NCBI RefSeq assembly: GCF_001969855.1
Contig: NZ_MRBL01000017.1
Coordinates: 153,092 to 217,091 of the forward strand
Length of the DNA: 64,000 bases
Direction of reading: 5' to 3'
Origin: Bacillus haynesii
Lineage (GTDB): Bacteria; Bacillota; Bacilli; Bacillales; Bacillaceae
Shown: positions 40,801 through 49,040 of the stretch, piece after piece
How positions within the stretch are numbered: the stretch's first letter is position 1
Layout of the letters: the number at the start of each line of letters is the position of its first letter
Notes under the pieces: generated by a model
Told to the model about the DNA's origin: nothing
Database searches by the model: none
What the model saw: only the letters and a program-made list of their open reading frames with translations
Made by a program: the position numbers and the translations under genes

Positions 40801-40816
40801 CGGAGGAGTGAACAGT

Positions 40817-41419
40817 TTGGCTATTTCTTTAGAGAAAGGTCAGCGGATTGATTTAACAAAAGGTAAGGCGGGGCTTTCGAAGATTTTGGTCGGCCTCGGC
40901 TGGGACCCGGTAGCGTCCGGAAGCGGCGGTTTTTTTGGAAAGCTGTTTGGAGGAGGAACCCCGAATATTGACTGTGACGCATCGGTGCTGATGCTGGAAA
41001 ACGGTAGAGTCACAGAGAACAAGAACGTCATTTATTTCGGAAACTTGAAGAGCAGGTGCGGCAGCATCGAACATACCGGAGATAATCTGACAGGGGAAGG
41101 CAGCGGAGATGATGAACAAATCATCGTAGATTTGCAAAAAGTCCCTTCACATATCCATAAGCTTGTCTTTGTCGTGAATATATACGATTGCGTGAAACGA
41201 AGCCAGCATTTCGGAATGATCGAAAATGCCTTCATACGCATCGTCAATATGAATGATCGCGGGGAGATGGTCAAGTACAATCTGCGGGACGATTATTCTG
41301 GACGGACAAGCCTGATTGCGGGTGAGATTTACCGTGACGGCGCCGAGTGGAAATTCACCGCTGTCGGAGAAGGCACAAACGATACGAGCATTACGGAAAT
41401 CGTCAAACGCTACGCCTGA
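40817..41419 (+). CDS. yceC: TerD family stress protein YceC
   Basis: The 200-residue product starts at TTG 40817 ([16 protein letters not shown]), with GGAGGAG eight bases upstream, matching the starts of its paralogues. It has the TerD fold with [13 protein letters not shown] and [17 protein letters not shown]. Unlike YceD and YceE it has a glycine-rich insertion ([17 protein letters not shown]), and the calcium motif reads NIDCDASV rather than DFDLDASV. TerD proteins bind Ca2+ and act in tellurite/oxidative and envelope stress. It is the first gene of yceC-D-E-F. Confidence 0.9.
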   Translation: MAISLEKGQRIDLTKGKAGLSKILVGLGWDPVASGSGGFFGKLFGGGTPNIDCDASVLMLENGRVTENKNVIYFGNLKSRCGSIEHTGDNLTGEGSGDDEQIIVDLQKVPSHIHKLVFVVNIYDCVKRSQHFGMIENAFIRIVNMNDRGEMVKYNLRDDYSGRTSLIAGEIYRDGAEWKFTAVGEGTNDTSITEIVKRYA

Positions 41420-41447
41420 CATTCATAAAAGAAATGGGGAGATCAAC

Positions 41448-42029
41448 ATGGCAATTTCATTAGCAAAAGGACAAAAGGTCGATTTAACAAAAACAAATCC
41501 CGGATTGTCGAAAGTCGTCGTCGGCCTTGGCTGGGACGTCAATCAATATGACGGCGGCGCTGATTTTGACCTGGATGCGAGCGTGTTCCTGCTCAATGCG
41601 GACGGCAAATGCGCTTCTGAAAAGGACTTTATTTTCTATAATCAGACAGAGGGCGCAGGCGGAGCTGTCATACATACAGGCGACAATCGGACAGGGGAAG
41701 GCGAAGGAGACGATGAGCAGGTAAAAATCAATTTGAATGCAGTGCCTGCCGACATTCAAAAGATTTCTTTTGTGATTACGATTCATGAAGCGGAGGCGCG
41801 CCGCCAAAATTTCGGACAGGTATCAAATGCCTACGTTCGCGTGATCAATGAAGACTCGAACGAAGAGTTAATCCGCTATGATTTGGGTGAAGATTTCTCG
41901 ATTGAAACAGCGCTGATCACGGGAGAGCTGTACCGCCACGGAGGAGAATGGAAATTCTCAGCGATCGGCTCAGGCTATCAAGGCGGGCTGGCGAGGATCG
42001 CCACCGATTTCGGCCTGCAGGTCGGCTGA
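41448..42029 (+). CDS. yceD: TerD family stress protein YceD
   Basis: This 193-residue TerD protein has the canonical Ca2+-binding residues in [14 protein letters not shown] and [14 protein letters not shown], and the C-terminal [19 protein letters not shown] segment. The ATG at 41448 follows GGGGAGA and is 28 bp after yceC. The longer open frame reaching back to 41316 overlaps yceC and is not used. Probably cytosolic and, with YceC/E, YceF (TerC) and YceH (TelA), part of the membrane-linked stress complex proposed for ter systems. Confidence 0.92.
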   Translation: MAISLAKGQKVDLTKTNPGLSKVVVGLGWDVNQYDGGADFDLDASVFLLNADGKCASEKDFIFYNQTEGAGGAVIHTGDNRTGEGEGDDEQVKINLNAVPADIQKISFVITIHEAEARRQNFGQVSNAYVRVINEDSNEELIRYDLGEDFSIETALITGELYRHGGEWKFSAIGSGYQGGLARIATDFGLQVG

Positions 42030-42039
42030 TTTTGACGAT

Positions 42040-42076
42040 CCGGACAGCAGGCGCTACGCGGCGTCCGTTTGTCCGG
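42040..42076 (+). other. Hairpin between yceD and yceE
   Basis: CCGGACA (42040-42046) and TGTCCGG (42070-42076) enclose a GC-rich loop. No T-run follows, so it is a processing or stability element at most. Confidence 0.45.
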
Positions 42077-42107
42077 CACCTGACATTTCTTAAAGGAGGT
42101 CCTATCG

Positions 42108-42686
42108 ATGGCGATTCAATTATCTAAAGGACAAAGGATCGATTTAACGAAAACGAACCCCGGTTTGACGAAAGCGCTGATCGGTTTAGGCTGGGATACA
42201 AACAAATATACCGGCGGCGCCGATTTTGATTTGGATGCGTCGGCTTTTCTTGTCGATCAGAACGATCGATGCATTAATGAACGCGACTTCGTCTTTTACA
42301 ACAACCTCGAGCATCCGAGCGGCGCCGTAATTCATACGGGCGACAACCGGACCGGAGAGGGTGAAGGCGATGACGAGCAAATCATCGTCGATTTCTCAAA
42401 AATACCCGCCCATGTTGAAAAGATCGGCATCACGGTGACGATTCACGAGGCGGAAAGCCGCAGCCAAAACTTTGGACAAGTCTCAAATGCGTTTGTCCGG
42501 CTTGTTGATGAATCAACAAATGAAGAGCTGCTTCGCTTTGACTTGGGAGAGGATTTTTCGATTGAGACAGCGGTTGTTGTTTGCGAATTGTACCGTCACG
42601 GAGCCGATTGGAAATTCAATGCCATCGGCAGCGGATTTTCCGGCGGATTGGCATCGCTTTGCCGCAACTACGGCCTGCAAGTCTAG
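42108..42686 (+). CDS. yceE: TerD family stress protein YceE
   Basis: The 192-residue TerD paralogue is very close to Yce[21 protein letters not shown], the Ca2+ motif [28 protein letters not shown] and [27 protein letters not shown] lies eight bases before the ATG. The three terD genes in tandem arose by duplication; YceD and YceE are the more recent pair. It is followed by a stem-loop with a U-rich tail before yceF, which could attenuate the downstream gene. Confidence 0.92.
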   Translation: MAIQLSKGQRIDLTKTNPGLTKALIGLGWDTNKYTGGADFDLDASAFLVDQNDRCINERDFVFYNNLEHPSGAVIHTGDNRTGEGEGDDEQIIVDFSKIPAHVEKIGITVTIHEAESRSQNFGQVSNAFVRLVDESTNEELLRFDLGEDFSIETAVVVCELYRHGADWKFNAIGSGFSGGLASLCRNYGLQV

Positions 42687-42695
42687 TTTTGCCGG

Positions 42696-42730
42696 CTGAA
42701 TCACGTTTGCGTGATTCAGTCTTGCTTTTT
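42696..42730 (+). terminator. Attenuator-like stem between yceE and yceF
   Basis: CTGAATCACG (42696-42705) and CGTGATTCAG (42710-42719) form a perfect 10-bp stem followed by a pyrimidine/T-rich tail. The stem sequence nearly repeats the one in the yceC leader (TGAATCACG...CGTGAT at 40721-40739). Confidence 0.6.
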
Positions 42731-42751
42731 CATCAATAGGAGGTAACGAAA

Positions 42752-43525
42752 GTGGATTTATTTCATCATATTATGTCAATTTACGCCTCATTTTTCGATT
42801 GGGAAATGTGGGTGGAAGTATTAACGGACCCCGTTTCCTGGGGGCTGATCGGTTCGCTGGTCGTGCTTGAGGGGCTTTTATCTGCGGATAATGCTCTCGT
42901 TCTCGCCGTCATGGTGAAGCACCTTCCGGAAAAACAACGCAAAAAAGCGTTGACATATGGTTTAATCGGGGCCTACTTCTTTAGATTTCTATTCATTGGA
43001 CTTGGTATGATCCTGATTAAATTCTGGTGGATCAAACTGCTCGGAGCCGCATATCTGGCATGGCTCGTCATCAAGCACTTCTTCATCGGTGAGGGCGATG
43101 ATGAAGCAAACGCCATCAAAAAAGACAGCTGGATGGTACGCGTTTTCGGGGTCTTCTGGGCGACTGTCATTTCGGTAGAGCTCATGGACCTCGCATTTTC
43201 GGTCGACAGCATCCTGGCGGCATTTGCCGTATCTGAAAAGGTTTGGGTGCTTCTGATCGGCGGTATGCTCGGCATCTTAATGATGAGAACCGTTGCGAAA
43301 TTCTTCCTGACGCTGATTGACAAAGTGCCTGAACTTGAAACAACGGCCTTTGTTTTGATCGGGATCATCGCACTGAAAATGGCTGCGAGTGTATGGCATA
43401 TTGAAATGCCGCACAGCGTCTTCTTTATCATTCTGATTATCGCTTTTGCCGCAACATTCATCATTCACTATTTGAACAAGCAAAAAGCTGTGAAAGAGCA
43501 AACGGCGGCTTCAAAGGAAGAATAA
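42752..43525 (+). CDS. yceF: TerC family integral membrane protein YceF
   Basis: The 257-residue membrane protein has seven to eight helices. TerC signature motifs with membrane-embedded acidic residues are present: VLEGLLSADNALVLAVMV and VELMDLAFSVDSILAAFAV. Bacillus TerC proteins are linked to manganese export and to metalation of secreted enzymes, and here also to the ter stress system. It starts at GTG behind AGGAGG. It ends the yceCDEF unit with a clear terminator. Confidence 0.92.
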   Translation: MDLFHHIMSIYASFFDWEMWVEVLTDPVSWGLIGSLVVLEGLLSADNALVLAVMVKHLPEKQRKKALTYGLIGAYFFRFLFIGLGMILIKFWWIKLLGAAYLAWLVIKHFFIGEGDDEANAIKKDSWMVRVFGVFWATVISVELMDLAFSVDSILAAFAVSEKVWVLLIGGMLGILMMRTVAKFFLTLIDKVPELETTAFVLIGIIALKMAASVWHIEMPHSVFFIILIIAFAATFIIHYLNKQKAVKEQTAASKEE

Positions 43526-43540
43526 CAAACTGCAAAACAT

Positions 43541-43574
43541 AAAGGGGGGAGTCTATCTGCTCCTCCCTTTTTTA
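43541..43574 (+). terminator. Terminator after yceF
   Basis: AAAGGGGGGAG and CTCCTCCCTTT pair with one mismatch around TCTATCTG and are followed by TTTTT. It separates yceCDEF from the aldolase gene. Confidence 0.88.
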
Positions 43575-43617
43575 CATCAAAGGGGTGTATGATTCCTATT
43601 CAAAGAAGGTGACCCAT

Positions 43618-44799
43618 ATGCAATACTTTGATTTTTTATCCGCCTCTCAAAAAGAAGATGTCTTTTTCAAACTGCCGGGCTCGGTTACAAAAGACTCTCC
43701 GAAGCACATTCTGGAGCATGCGCTTGGAGCTGCGCTTTATGTTCCTGGGAACCGAAAAGATATAGCAGATGTCATGATCAATAACAAGTATCCTGAACTG
43801 TGCTCGGTCGTTTTTTGCCTTGAAGATTCGATTGGAGATTGTGAGGTTCTCCAGGCTGAAAACAATCTTGTCAGTCAGGCCGATATGATTTACCAGGCGC
43901 AAAAACTGCAGAACATCAGCAGCGATGTGCTGCCGCTGATGTTTATCCGGGTGCGGGAACCGGAGCAAATGCTCGAATTGGGCAACAAGCTTGGCCGTGC
44001 GCTTCACCTGTTTACCGGATTCGTATTTCCGAAGTTTTCGATGTTGAATGCAGAGCACTACCTTGATACTTTAACGAAACTGTCACAAGAATCCGGCATT
44101 GTTCTATACGGAATGCCGATCTTTGAAACACCCGATCTGCTGGCAATGGAAACGAGGGCAAAGGCGCTGCAGGAATTAAAATCAACGCTGGGCTTTTATC
44201 AGGATGTCATTCTGAATATCAGGATCGGCGCGACTGATTTATGCGGTCTGTACGGGTTAAGAAGAAAACCGGAAACGCCGATTTATGACATTTTGGTCAT
44301 CTCTGATTTCATCAAAGATATCGTCAATTATTTCGGCTTGCAATTCGTGATTTCTGGGCCTGTCTGGGAGTACTTTGAAGATGCTTCGCCAACGGTCCCG
44401 CCTTTCGCGTTGAATTGGGCTGAGGCGGGGGAATCTTCGCTTGTGATCAATCGGTATATGGACGGATTGATCAATGAAACGCTTCTTGACCTGGCCAACG
44501 GCATTCACGGCAAGAGCGTGATTCATCCGTCACAAATAAAAGCGGTCCAAAGCCTGCATGTCATATCAATGGAGGATTATCTGGATGCCCTGAGCATCGT
44601 CGAAAGTGCCGACGGCACCCGCGGCGTTGTAAAAAGTTCTTTCTCAAATAAAATGATCGAAATCAAGCCGTACCTTAGCTGGGCCAAAAAAATATTATTA
44701 AAGGCTGAAATCTACGGGGTGTATCATGAAAACCGCAGCTATACGGACATACTTAGAGCGTCCAAATCGCTTTCAAATCTTGGATCACTCGGTAGTTAG
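43618..44799 (+). CDS. HpcH/HpaI aldolase / citrate-lyase-beta-like protein
   Basis: The 393-residue TIM-barrel protein resembles the CitE-like HpcH/HpaI family: ALYVPGNRKDIADVMIN near residue 40 (the PG-N-x-x-x loop that binds CoA/phosphate in CitE), VVFCLEDSIGD with the Mg-binding Glu-Asp, and KSVIHPSQIKAV near the C-terminus. I chose the ATG at 43618, behind GAAGGTGA. It is not part of the yce block I know from B. subtilis. Published comparative work on ter systems describes aldolases of this family in a Ter-linked biosynthetic module with ATP-grasp and phosphoribosyltransferase enzymes, none of which are seen here. Confidence 0.85.
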   Translation: MQYFDFLSASQKEDVFFKLPGSVTKDSPKHILEHALGAALYVPGNRKDIADVMINNKYPELCSVVFCLEDSIGDCEVLQAENNLVSQADMIYQAQKLQNISSDVLPLMFIRVREPEQMLELGNKLGRALHLFTGFVFPKFSMLNAEHYLDTLTKLSQESGIVLYGMPIFETPDLLAMETRAKALQELKSTLGFYQDVILNIRIGATDLCGLYGLRRKPETPIYDILVISDFIKDIVNYFGLQFVISGPVWEYFEDASPTVPPFALNWAEAGESSLVINRYMDGLINETLLDLANGIHGKSVIHPSQIKAVQSLHVISMEDYLDALSIVESADGTRGVVKSSFSNKMIEIKPYLSWAKKILLKAEIYGVYHENRSYTDILRASKSLSNLGSLGS

Positions 44800-44915
44800 C
44801 CAAGGCCGGAAGATGGGAAGTGCCGCAACATCACTCTGGTCTAAGAGCAGCAGACGACATAATATATTGTGAATATTCTCAGGGAAAAACAAATGAAATT
44901 TTAGGATGAACAGCC

Positions 44916-45137
44916 ATGATGAAAATAGTCGATCTCACGAGTAGCGAGATTCTCAGTTCTCAGCAGGCCTGTGAAGAGTGGGGGATTGATTCGTCTACGC
45001 TCCGAAAGAGAGCGCATGACTTTCCTGCAGGAACAATCAGAAAGTTCGGGACAACATATGCCGTGACAAGAGCGGGCATGTGTGCCGTATTTGGACGGAA
45101 GAGTGATACTGACTCAGAAGAAAGGGGAGACGGCTGA
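44916..45137 (+). CDS. Small helix-turn-helix protein upstream of yceG
   Basis: The 73-residue (or 72 from the ATG at 44919) protein has a single MerR/excisionase-like HTH: SSQQACEEWGIDSSTLRKRA, then AGTIRKFGTTYAVTRAGMCAV. This follows the pattern Ser-x-x-Glu/Gln-Ala...Trp-Gly-x-x-x-Ser-Thr-Leu-Arg and Arg-Lys-x-Gly...Ala-Met...Phe/Tyr-Gly found in small orphan HTH and antitoxin-like proteins. The tail is acidic. It sits 5 bp before yceG and shares its transcript. It may regulate yceG-yceH; no toxin partner is recognisable. Confidence 0.75.
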   Translation: MMKIVDLTSSEILSSQQACEEWGIDSSTLRKRAHDFPAGTIRKFGTTYAVTRAGMCAVFGRKSDTDSEERGDG

Positions 45138-45142
45138 GCGCT

Positions 45143-46747
45143 ATGAATCAAGAAATTAATATTCAAAACGCCCTGGTCAATGATGATGAATGGAAGCAGA
45201 TCATCAAGAAACCGCTGCCGGAGAGAACCCCGGATGAAAAAAACGGACATCTGACGATAAGCCGTCTGGCGGGACGGATTCTCGGAACGCCGCACGATGA
45301 AACGGATTACTACATATATCTCCATGAGCTGTATGTGTCCGGTGATGTGCATGTGTTAAGCGAGACGCTTGATAAGACCATTTCTCCGGAAAGGTTTCAG
45401 GCCATACAGCGCATCCATATGGTCAATCAGAAAGAAAAAGGGCTTTCCGTCAATCGGTTTGCCGCATTTCTCGACGGGGAGCAGCTCATTCCTAAGCACC
45501 CTGACGCCGCTATGCACCGGCATTTAAGAAAGGCGCTTATCGAAGTGCTGCAGATGTTTCAGTCCTTTCATGAAAAAGGATTGAACGATCCGGATTTTCG
45601 CCGGGTCCTTCTCGACCTTGTCAAATGGATGGGCAACCATTTGGAGAAGTGGCTGAAAGGGGCCGACTGCGAAAATGCGATGCCGAAAGTGGTTTGGTAC
45701 GGGGACACCACAAAAAGCCAGCGGTATTTTTTATACTATTTGATGCTTGTCGGATGTGATGTGCTGCTGTTTCATCCGGAGGGAAAAGACGAATTTCGCC
45801 AGCTTGATCTCGAGCAAAAACTTTCTTTCGTCTTCACATACCCGGGCACGTCTGCATTAGAGCCGTTCCCGACTGAAAAGCCCCAGCGCAAATCAACGGT
45901 GGCATACCGTTCCGCGAAGGAGCTGGATACTGTTCTGCACAATGAGGATTCGCTCATGTACAAGCCTTGGCAGTTCAGGGAGCATACACCGGTCTCTGTG
46001 ACGTTGAAGACCACGTATGATGAACTGTTTTTAATTGCGAAGGAACGCGCCTTTATCAGACCCAATTTTCAGGCGTCTCAATCAACGGTCAACATTCCGA
46101 ACTTATTCGCGATGGTCATGGGCGTCTCCAGCAATGAAAAAGAGTACTGGGACCGTCTGCAGACACTGACGGAGTATAAGGAGTCGCATACGATCCGGCG
46201 CTTCCCGTTTACAAAGGAAGAGACGTCGAATTATCAATTCCATTACAGCCATGCGCTTGATCAAACGGGGATGATCGATCCAGACCGTTTAATGGAGAGC
46301 AATATATGGCGCTACAAGCATTTGCCTGAGGGAGTTCAGCGCGGTATTGCCCAAGCGGTTTCCAGAATGTGCAAAAGCCCGAAACTGCTGGCCTTGAACA
46401 ATGAAAATACAGCCGCTGTGCAGCTGTATTTGTTTACTCAGGCGGTACAGCTTCCGGCAGAAATTTTGAACATGATTCAGACATTTGATTATTCACAGAC
46501 AGTGCCGAAGCTGATCCTGTATCACACTGAACAGACGGGGACACTCACCCGGTCGGACGCGGCCGCATTGCTTTTGTTAAATGAAATCGGCATTGACATC
46601 ATCATCTATAATCCGCCGGGCCATAAGTGTATTGACCACTATATCGATGGACAGCATTTTGATACCCATTGGCTTGATGACATGTCCTTCAACCAGGAGT
46701 TTAAAGAGCCGTCAATCGTCCGAAAGTTCATCAATAAAATTTTTTAA
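45143..46747 (+). CDS. yceG: YceG family protein of the ter stress cluster
   Basis: The 534-residue soluble protein has no signal or membrane segment. It matches B. subtilis YceG in length and position before the telA homologue. Features include a central nucleotide- or sugar-like fold segment (KVVWYGDTTKSQRYFLYYLM, then GCDVLLFHPEGKDEF) and a second similar one at the C-terminus (VPKLILYHTEQTGTLTRSD, then IDIIIYNPPGHK). This suggests two related alpha/beta domains. The role is not established. AAAGGGGAGA precedes the ATG. yceG and yceH are separated by 16 bp, so they form an operon with the HTH gene. Confidence 0.85.
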   Translation: MNQEINIQNALVNDDEWKQIIKKPLPERTPDEKNGHLTISRLAGRILGTPHDETDYYIYLHELYVSGDVHVLSETLDKTISPERFQAIQRIHMVNQKEKGLSVNRFAAFLDGEQLIPKHPDAAMHRHLRKALIEVLQMFQSFHEKGLNDPDFRRVLLDLVKWMGNHLEKWLKGADCENAMPKVVWYGDTTKSQRYFLYYLMLVGCDVLLFHPEGKDEFRQLDLEQKLSFVFTYPGTSALEPFPTEKPQRKSTVAYRSAKELDTVLHNEDSLMYKPWQFREHTPVSVTLKTTYDELFLIAKERAFIRPNFQASQSTVNIPNLFAMVMGVSSNEKEYWDRLQTLTEYKESHTIRRFPFTKEETSNYQFHYSHALDQTGMIDPDRLMESNIWRYKHLPEGVQRGIAQAVSRMCKSPKLLALNNENTAAVQLYLFTQAVQLPAEILNMIQTFDYSQTVPKLILYHTEQTGTLTRSDAAALLLLNEIGIDIIIYNPPGHKCIDHYIDGQHFDTHWLDDMSFNQEFKEPSIVRKFINKIF

Positions 46748-46763
46748 GGAGGGGGCCATTCTG

Positions 46764-47858
46764 ATGGCAAATCCAAATGAAACAAGCATCGTCAATATCA
46801 GCAAAGAGGAAGAGATCACGATTGAAAAAGCGGAGGACATCCGTGCCAAACTCCGCCAGGAGCCTGATGTGCAAGCTCTGGCCCGGCAAATTGACGCGAA
46901 AAACCAAGTGGAGCTTTTAGAATTCGGAAAGGAGCCCGCTCTTGAAATATCGAAGTTCTCCGACCGCATTCTTTCCATGATGAGAACGAACAGTGTGACA
47001 GATTCAGGTGCGATGTTGACGCAGCTCGGAAAAATCATGGACCGCTTTGACAAGAATGACTTTGAAGAACAGAAAGGCCTGCTCTCCAAATTATTTAAGC
47101 GCGGCAACAGCATGATCGAGAAAATATTTAAAAAATATCAAACGCTCGGCGGAGAAATCGAAAAAATCAACGTCGAAATTTCGAAATATAAAGATGAAAT
47201 GACAAAATCAACCGTGACGCTTGATGAAATGTATGAAAGCAATCTCAATTACTATGTGGAGCTGGAGAAATACGTCGTAGCCGGCCAGGTGAAAATAGAA
47301 GAATTGCAGCAGCTCATCCCTGAATATGAAGCGAAAGCGGCCAGCGGTAACCAGATGGCGCAGATGGAGCTTGATACGCTTCGAAACGGCATTCAAGCGC
47401 TGGAAGAACGGGTGTATGATCTCGATATGGCGCGGATGGTCGCGATTCAAACAGCGCCGCAAATCCGCCTGCTTCAGCGCGGAAACACAAAGCTGATCGG
47501 GAAAATCAACTCGGCATTTATCATTACGATTCCGATTTTCAAAAACGGCATCATCCAGGCTGTTACCGCCAAGCGCCAAAAGCTTGTCGCCGATTCAATG
47601 AGCGAACTCGACCGCCGCACAAACGAAATGCTGAAGCGGAACGCGGAAAATATTTCAAGCCAGTCCGTCGAAATTGCGAGAATGTCCGGAAGACCGAGCA
47701 TTGATATTGAAACGATCGAACAATCTTGGAATACGATTGTCAAAGGCATGCAGGAGACGAAGCAGATTGAAGATGAGAACAAACGCCTGCGCGAAGAAGG
47801 GGCAAAACGCATATTGGAACTTCAGGACAATATGAAAAAAGCCGCTTTAAACGGTTAA
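46764..47858 (+). CDS. yceH: TelA-like toxic anion resistance protein YceH
   Basis: The 364-residue TelA family (toxic anion resistance) cytosolic protein is mainly helical with long coiled-coil stretches. Family landmarks are SLLSKLF-like GLLSKLFKRGNSMIEKIFKKYQ (cut at 20 residues by position about 110-130), TLDEMYESNLNYYVELEKY near residue 155, and APQIRLLQRGN with AFIITIPIFKNGI. TelA proteins accompany TerC/TerD in stress resistance to tellurite, nisin and envelope drugs. I chose the ATG at 46764 behind AAGGAGGGGG. It ends in tandem terminators. Confidence 0.9.
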   Translation: MANPNETSIVNISKEEEITIEKAEDIRAKLRQEPDVQALARQIDAKNQVELLEFGKEPALEISKFSDRILSMMRTNSVTDSGAMLTQLGKIMDRFDKNDFEEQKGLLSKLFKRGNSMIEKIFKKYQTLGGEIEKINVEISKYKDEMTKSTVTLDEMYESNLNYYVELEKYVVAGQVKIEELQQLIPEYEAKAASGNQMAQMELDTLRNGIQALEERVYDLDMARMVAIQTAPQIRLLQRGNTKLIGKINSAFIITIPIFKNGIIQAVTAKRQKLVADSMSELDRRTNEMLKRNAENISSQSVEIARMSGRPSIDIETIEQSWNTIVKGMQETKQIEDENKRLREEGAKRILELQDNMKKAALNG

Positions 47859-47871
47859 AAAGGATAAAAAA

Positions 47872-47905
47872 GAAGCCGCCCCTTGGATTAGCTGGCGGCG
47901 GCTTC
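47872..47905 (+). terminator. First of two tandem stems after yceH
   Basis: GAAGCCGCC (47872-47880) and GGCGGCTTC (47897-47905) form a 9-bp stem. It is A-rich on both sides with no T-run. Confidence 0.55.
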
Positions 47906-47910
47906 AAATA

Positions 47911-47946
47911 TACAAAAAATCGCCGCCATGATAGGCGGTTTTTTAT
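47911..47946 (+). terminator. Main terminator after yceH
   Basis: CCGCC (47923-47927) and GGCGG (47934-47938), preceded by an A-run and followed by TTTTTT, form a compact intrinsic terminator. Confidence 0.85.
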
Positions 47947-48007
47947 GTTATGCTAGAGAAAGAGATTCCCATGGTAAAAAATATATAAACATGAAGGGGA
48001 TGGAAGT

Positions 48008-48709
48008 ATGACCGCTTTATGGCTGGCATTCGGCGGCGGTTTCCTGTCGTTTATTTCTCCTTGCTGTCTGCCTTTGTATCCATCATTTATTTCCTACATC
48101 ACCGGGATTTCGGTCAGCGAATTGAAAAACCGAAATGCAAAGCATATCAAACAGTTGGTGATGATTCACGCGGCGGCTTTTTTGGCCGGTTTTTCTGTGA
48201 TCTTTTACATATTGGGTTTCTCCGCCAGCTCGTTTGGCCTGCTGTTTTTGCAATACCATAACTTGATCCGCATGCTGGGCGGGATATTTGTCGTCGTCAT
48301 GGGCCTGTTCTTACTCGGCGTTTTCAGGCCGGCTTTCATGATGAAGGAGCGGCGCTTTTCGTTTAGAAAGGGAAAAATAGGCTTGCTGAATTCGATGCTG
48401 GTTGGAATGATTTTTGCGGCGGGCTGGACGCCTTGCATCGGGCCTATATTCGGAACGATCGCATATGCAAATTTTCAGAACCCTGATTTTGGGAGCGCAT
48501 TCATGATGATCACCGCATATTCTTTAGGCTTTGCCATTCCTTTTTTGCTCATGGCGTTTTTTATCGGAAACATCAGGCCGCTTATGAAATATTCGAATAT
48601 GCTCATGAAAGTGGGAGGCGCGCTGATGATTGTCATCGGCATCCTGCTTTATACGGACAACATGATATGGATTAATATCTGGTATTCGAATTTGACGAAT
48701 CTCTTTTGA
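48008..48709 (+). CDS. CcdA/DsbD-type cytochrome c biogenesis membrane protein
   Basis: The 233-residue protein has six transmembrane helices. It carries the paired cysteines of the CcdA fold: FISPCCLPLYPSF in helix 1 and GWTPCIGPIFG in helix 4. It moves reducing equivalents from cytosolic thioredoxin to thiol proteins outside the membrane, supporting cytochrome c maturation or sporulation thiol proteins. B. subtilis ccdA itself is at another locus with ccdC and resA relatives, so this stand-alone gene may be a paralogue. AAGGGGATGGAA precedes the ATG. Confidence 0.87.
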   Translation: MTALWLAFGGGFLSFISPCCLPLYPSFISYITGISVSELKNRNAKHIKQLVMIHAAAFLAGFSVIFYILGFSASSFGLLFLQYHNLIRMLGGIFVVVMGLFLLGVFRPAFMMKERRFSFRKGKIGLLNSMLVGMIFAAGWTPCIGPIFGTIAYANFQNPDFGSAFMMITAYSLGFAIPFLLMAFFIGNIRPLMKYSNMLMKVGGALMIVIGILLYTDNMIWINIWYSNLTNLF

Positions 48710-48773
48710 AAAACTTCCCGCGCCGCATTATGTGAGTAAGATTGTGAAAAACAGCAAAATAGCGGAGGACATC

Positions 48774-48944
48774 ATGTATCTGTCTGATCATTCATTTAAG
48801 GGACATGAGAATGTAGCCGATCGGTTTTGGGAGGTTCGCAAATCTGAAGAGCCAAACGGGCTTTATCCGCTCGACAGCCGGATGGTGGAATTCGCGGAGA
48901 AAGCGCTTGAATCTGCATTTCATCATTCAGGAGGATCAGGGTGA
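48774..48944 (+). CDS. Small hypothetical protein (56 residues)
   Basis: A 56-residue soluble protein from the ATG at 48774, five bases after GCGGAGG. An in-frame GTG at 48732 would give 70 residues but has no ribosome site. The sequence is charged and helical in the second half (MVEFAEKALESAFHH) and ends HSGGSG. I do not recognise a family. Codon use looks like its neighbours. It lies 64 bp after the ccdA-like gene, and no terminator separates them. Confidence 0.5.
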   Translation: MYLSDHSFKGHENVADRFWEVRKSEEPNGLYPLDSRMVEFAEKALESAFHHSGGSG

Positions 48945-49005
48945 CTCTTCACAAGAGCATCCAATCGTCATGATCCGGGATAGATAACCGAAAGATCTGC
49001 CGAAT

Positions 49006-49034
49006 AAAAAACCGCCCGAAAAGAATCGGGCGGC
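49006..49034 (-). terminator. Terminator of nasA
   Basis: On the minus strand CCGCCCGA and TCGGGCGG pair around a 6-nt loop and are followed by TTTTTTATT. Confidence 0.88.
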
Positions 49035-49040
49035 TCCCCC

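Noticed and set aside
40720..40851. 43-codon ORF in the yceC leader
   Set aside because: It overlaps the yceC start, has only a weak ribosome site, and its sequence shows no domain or bias; RNA structure explains the region better.
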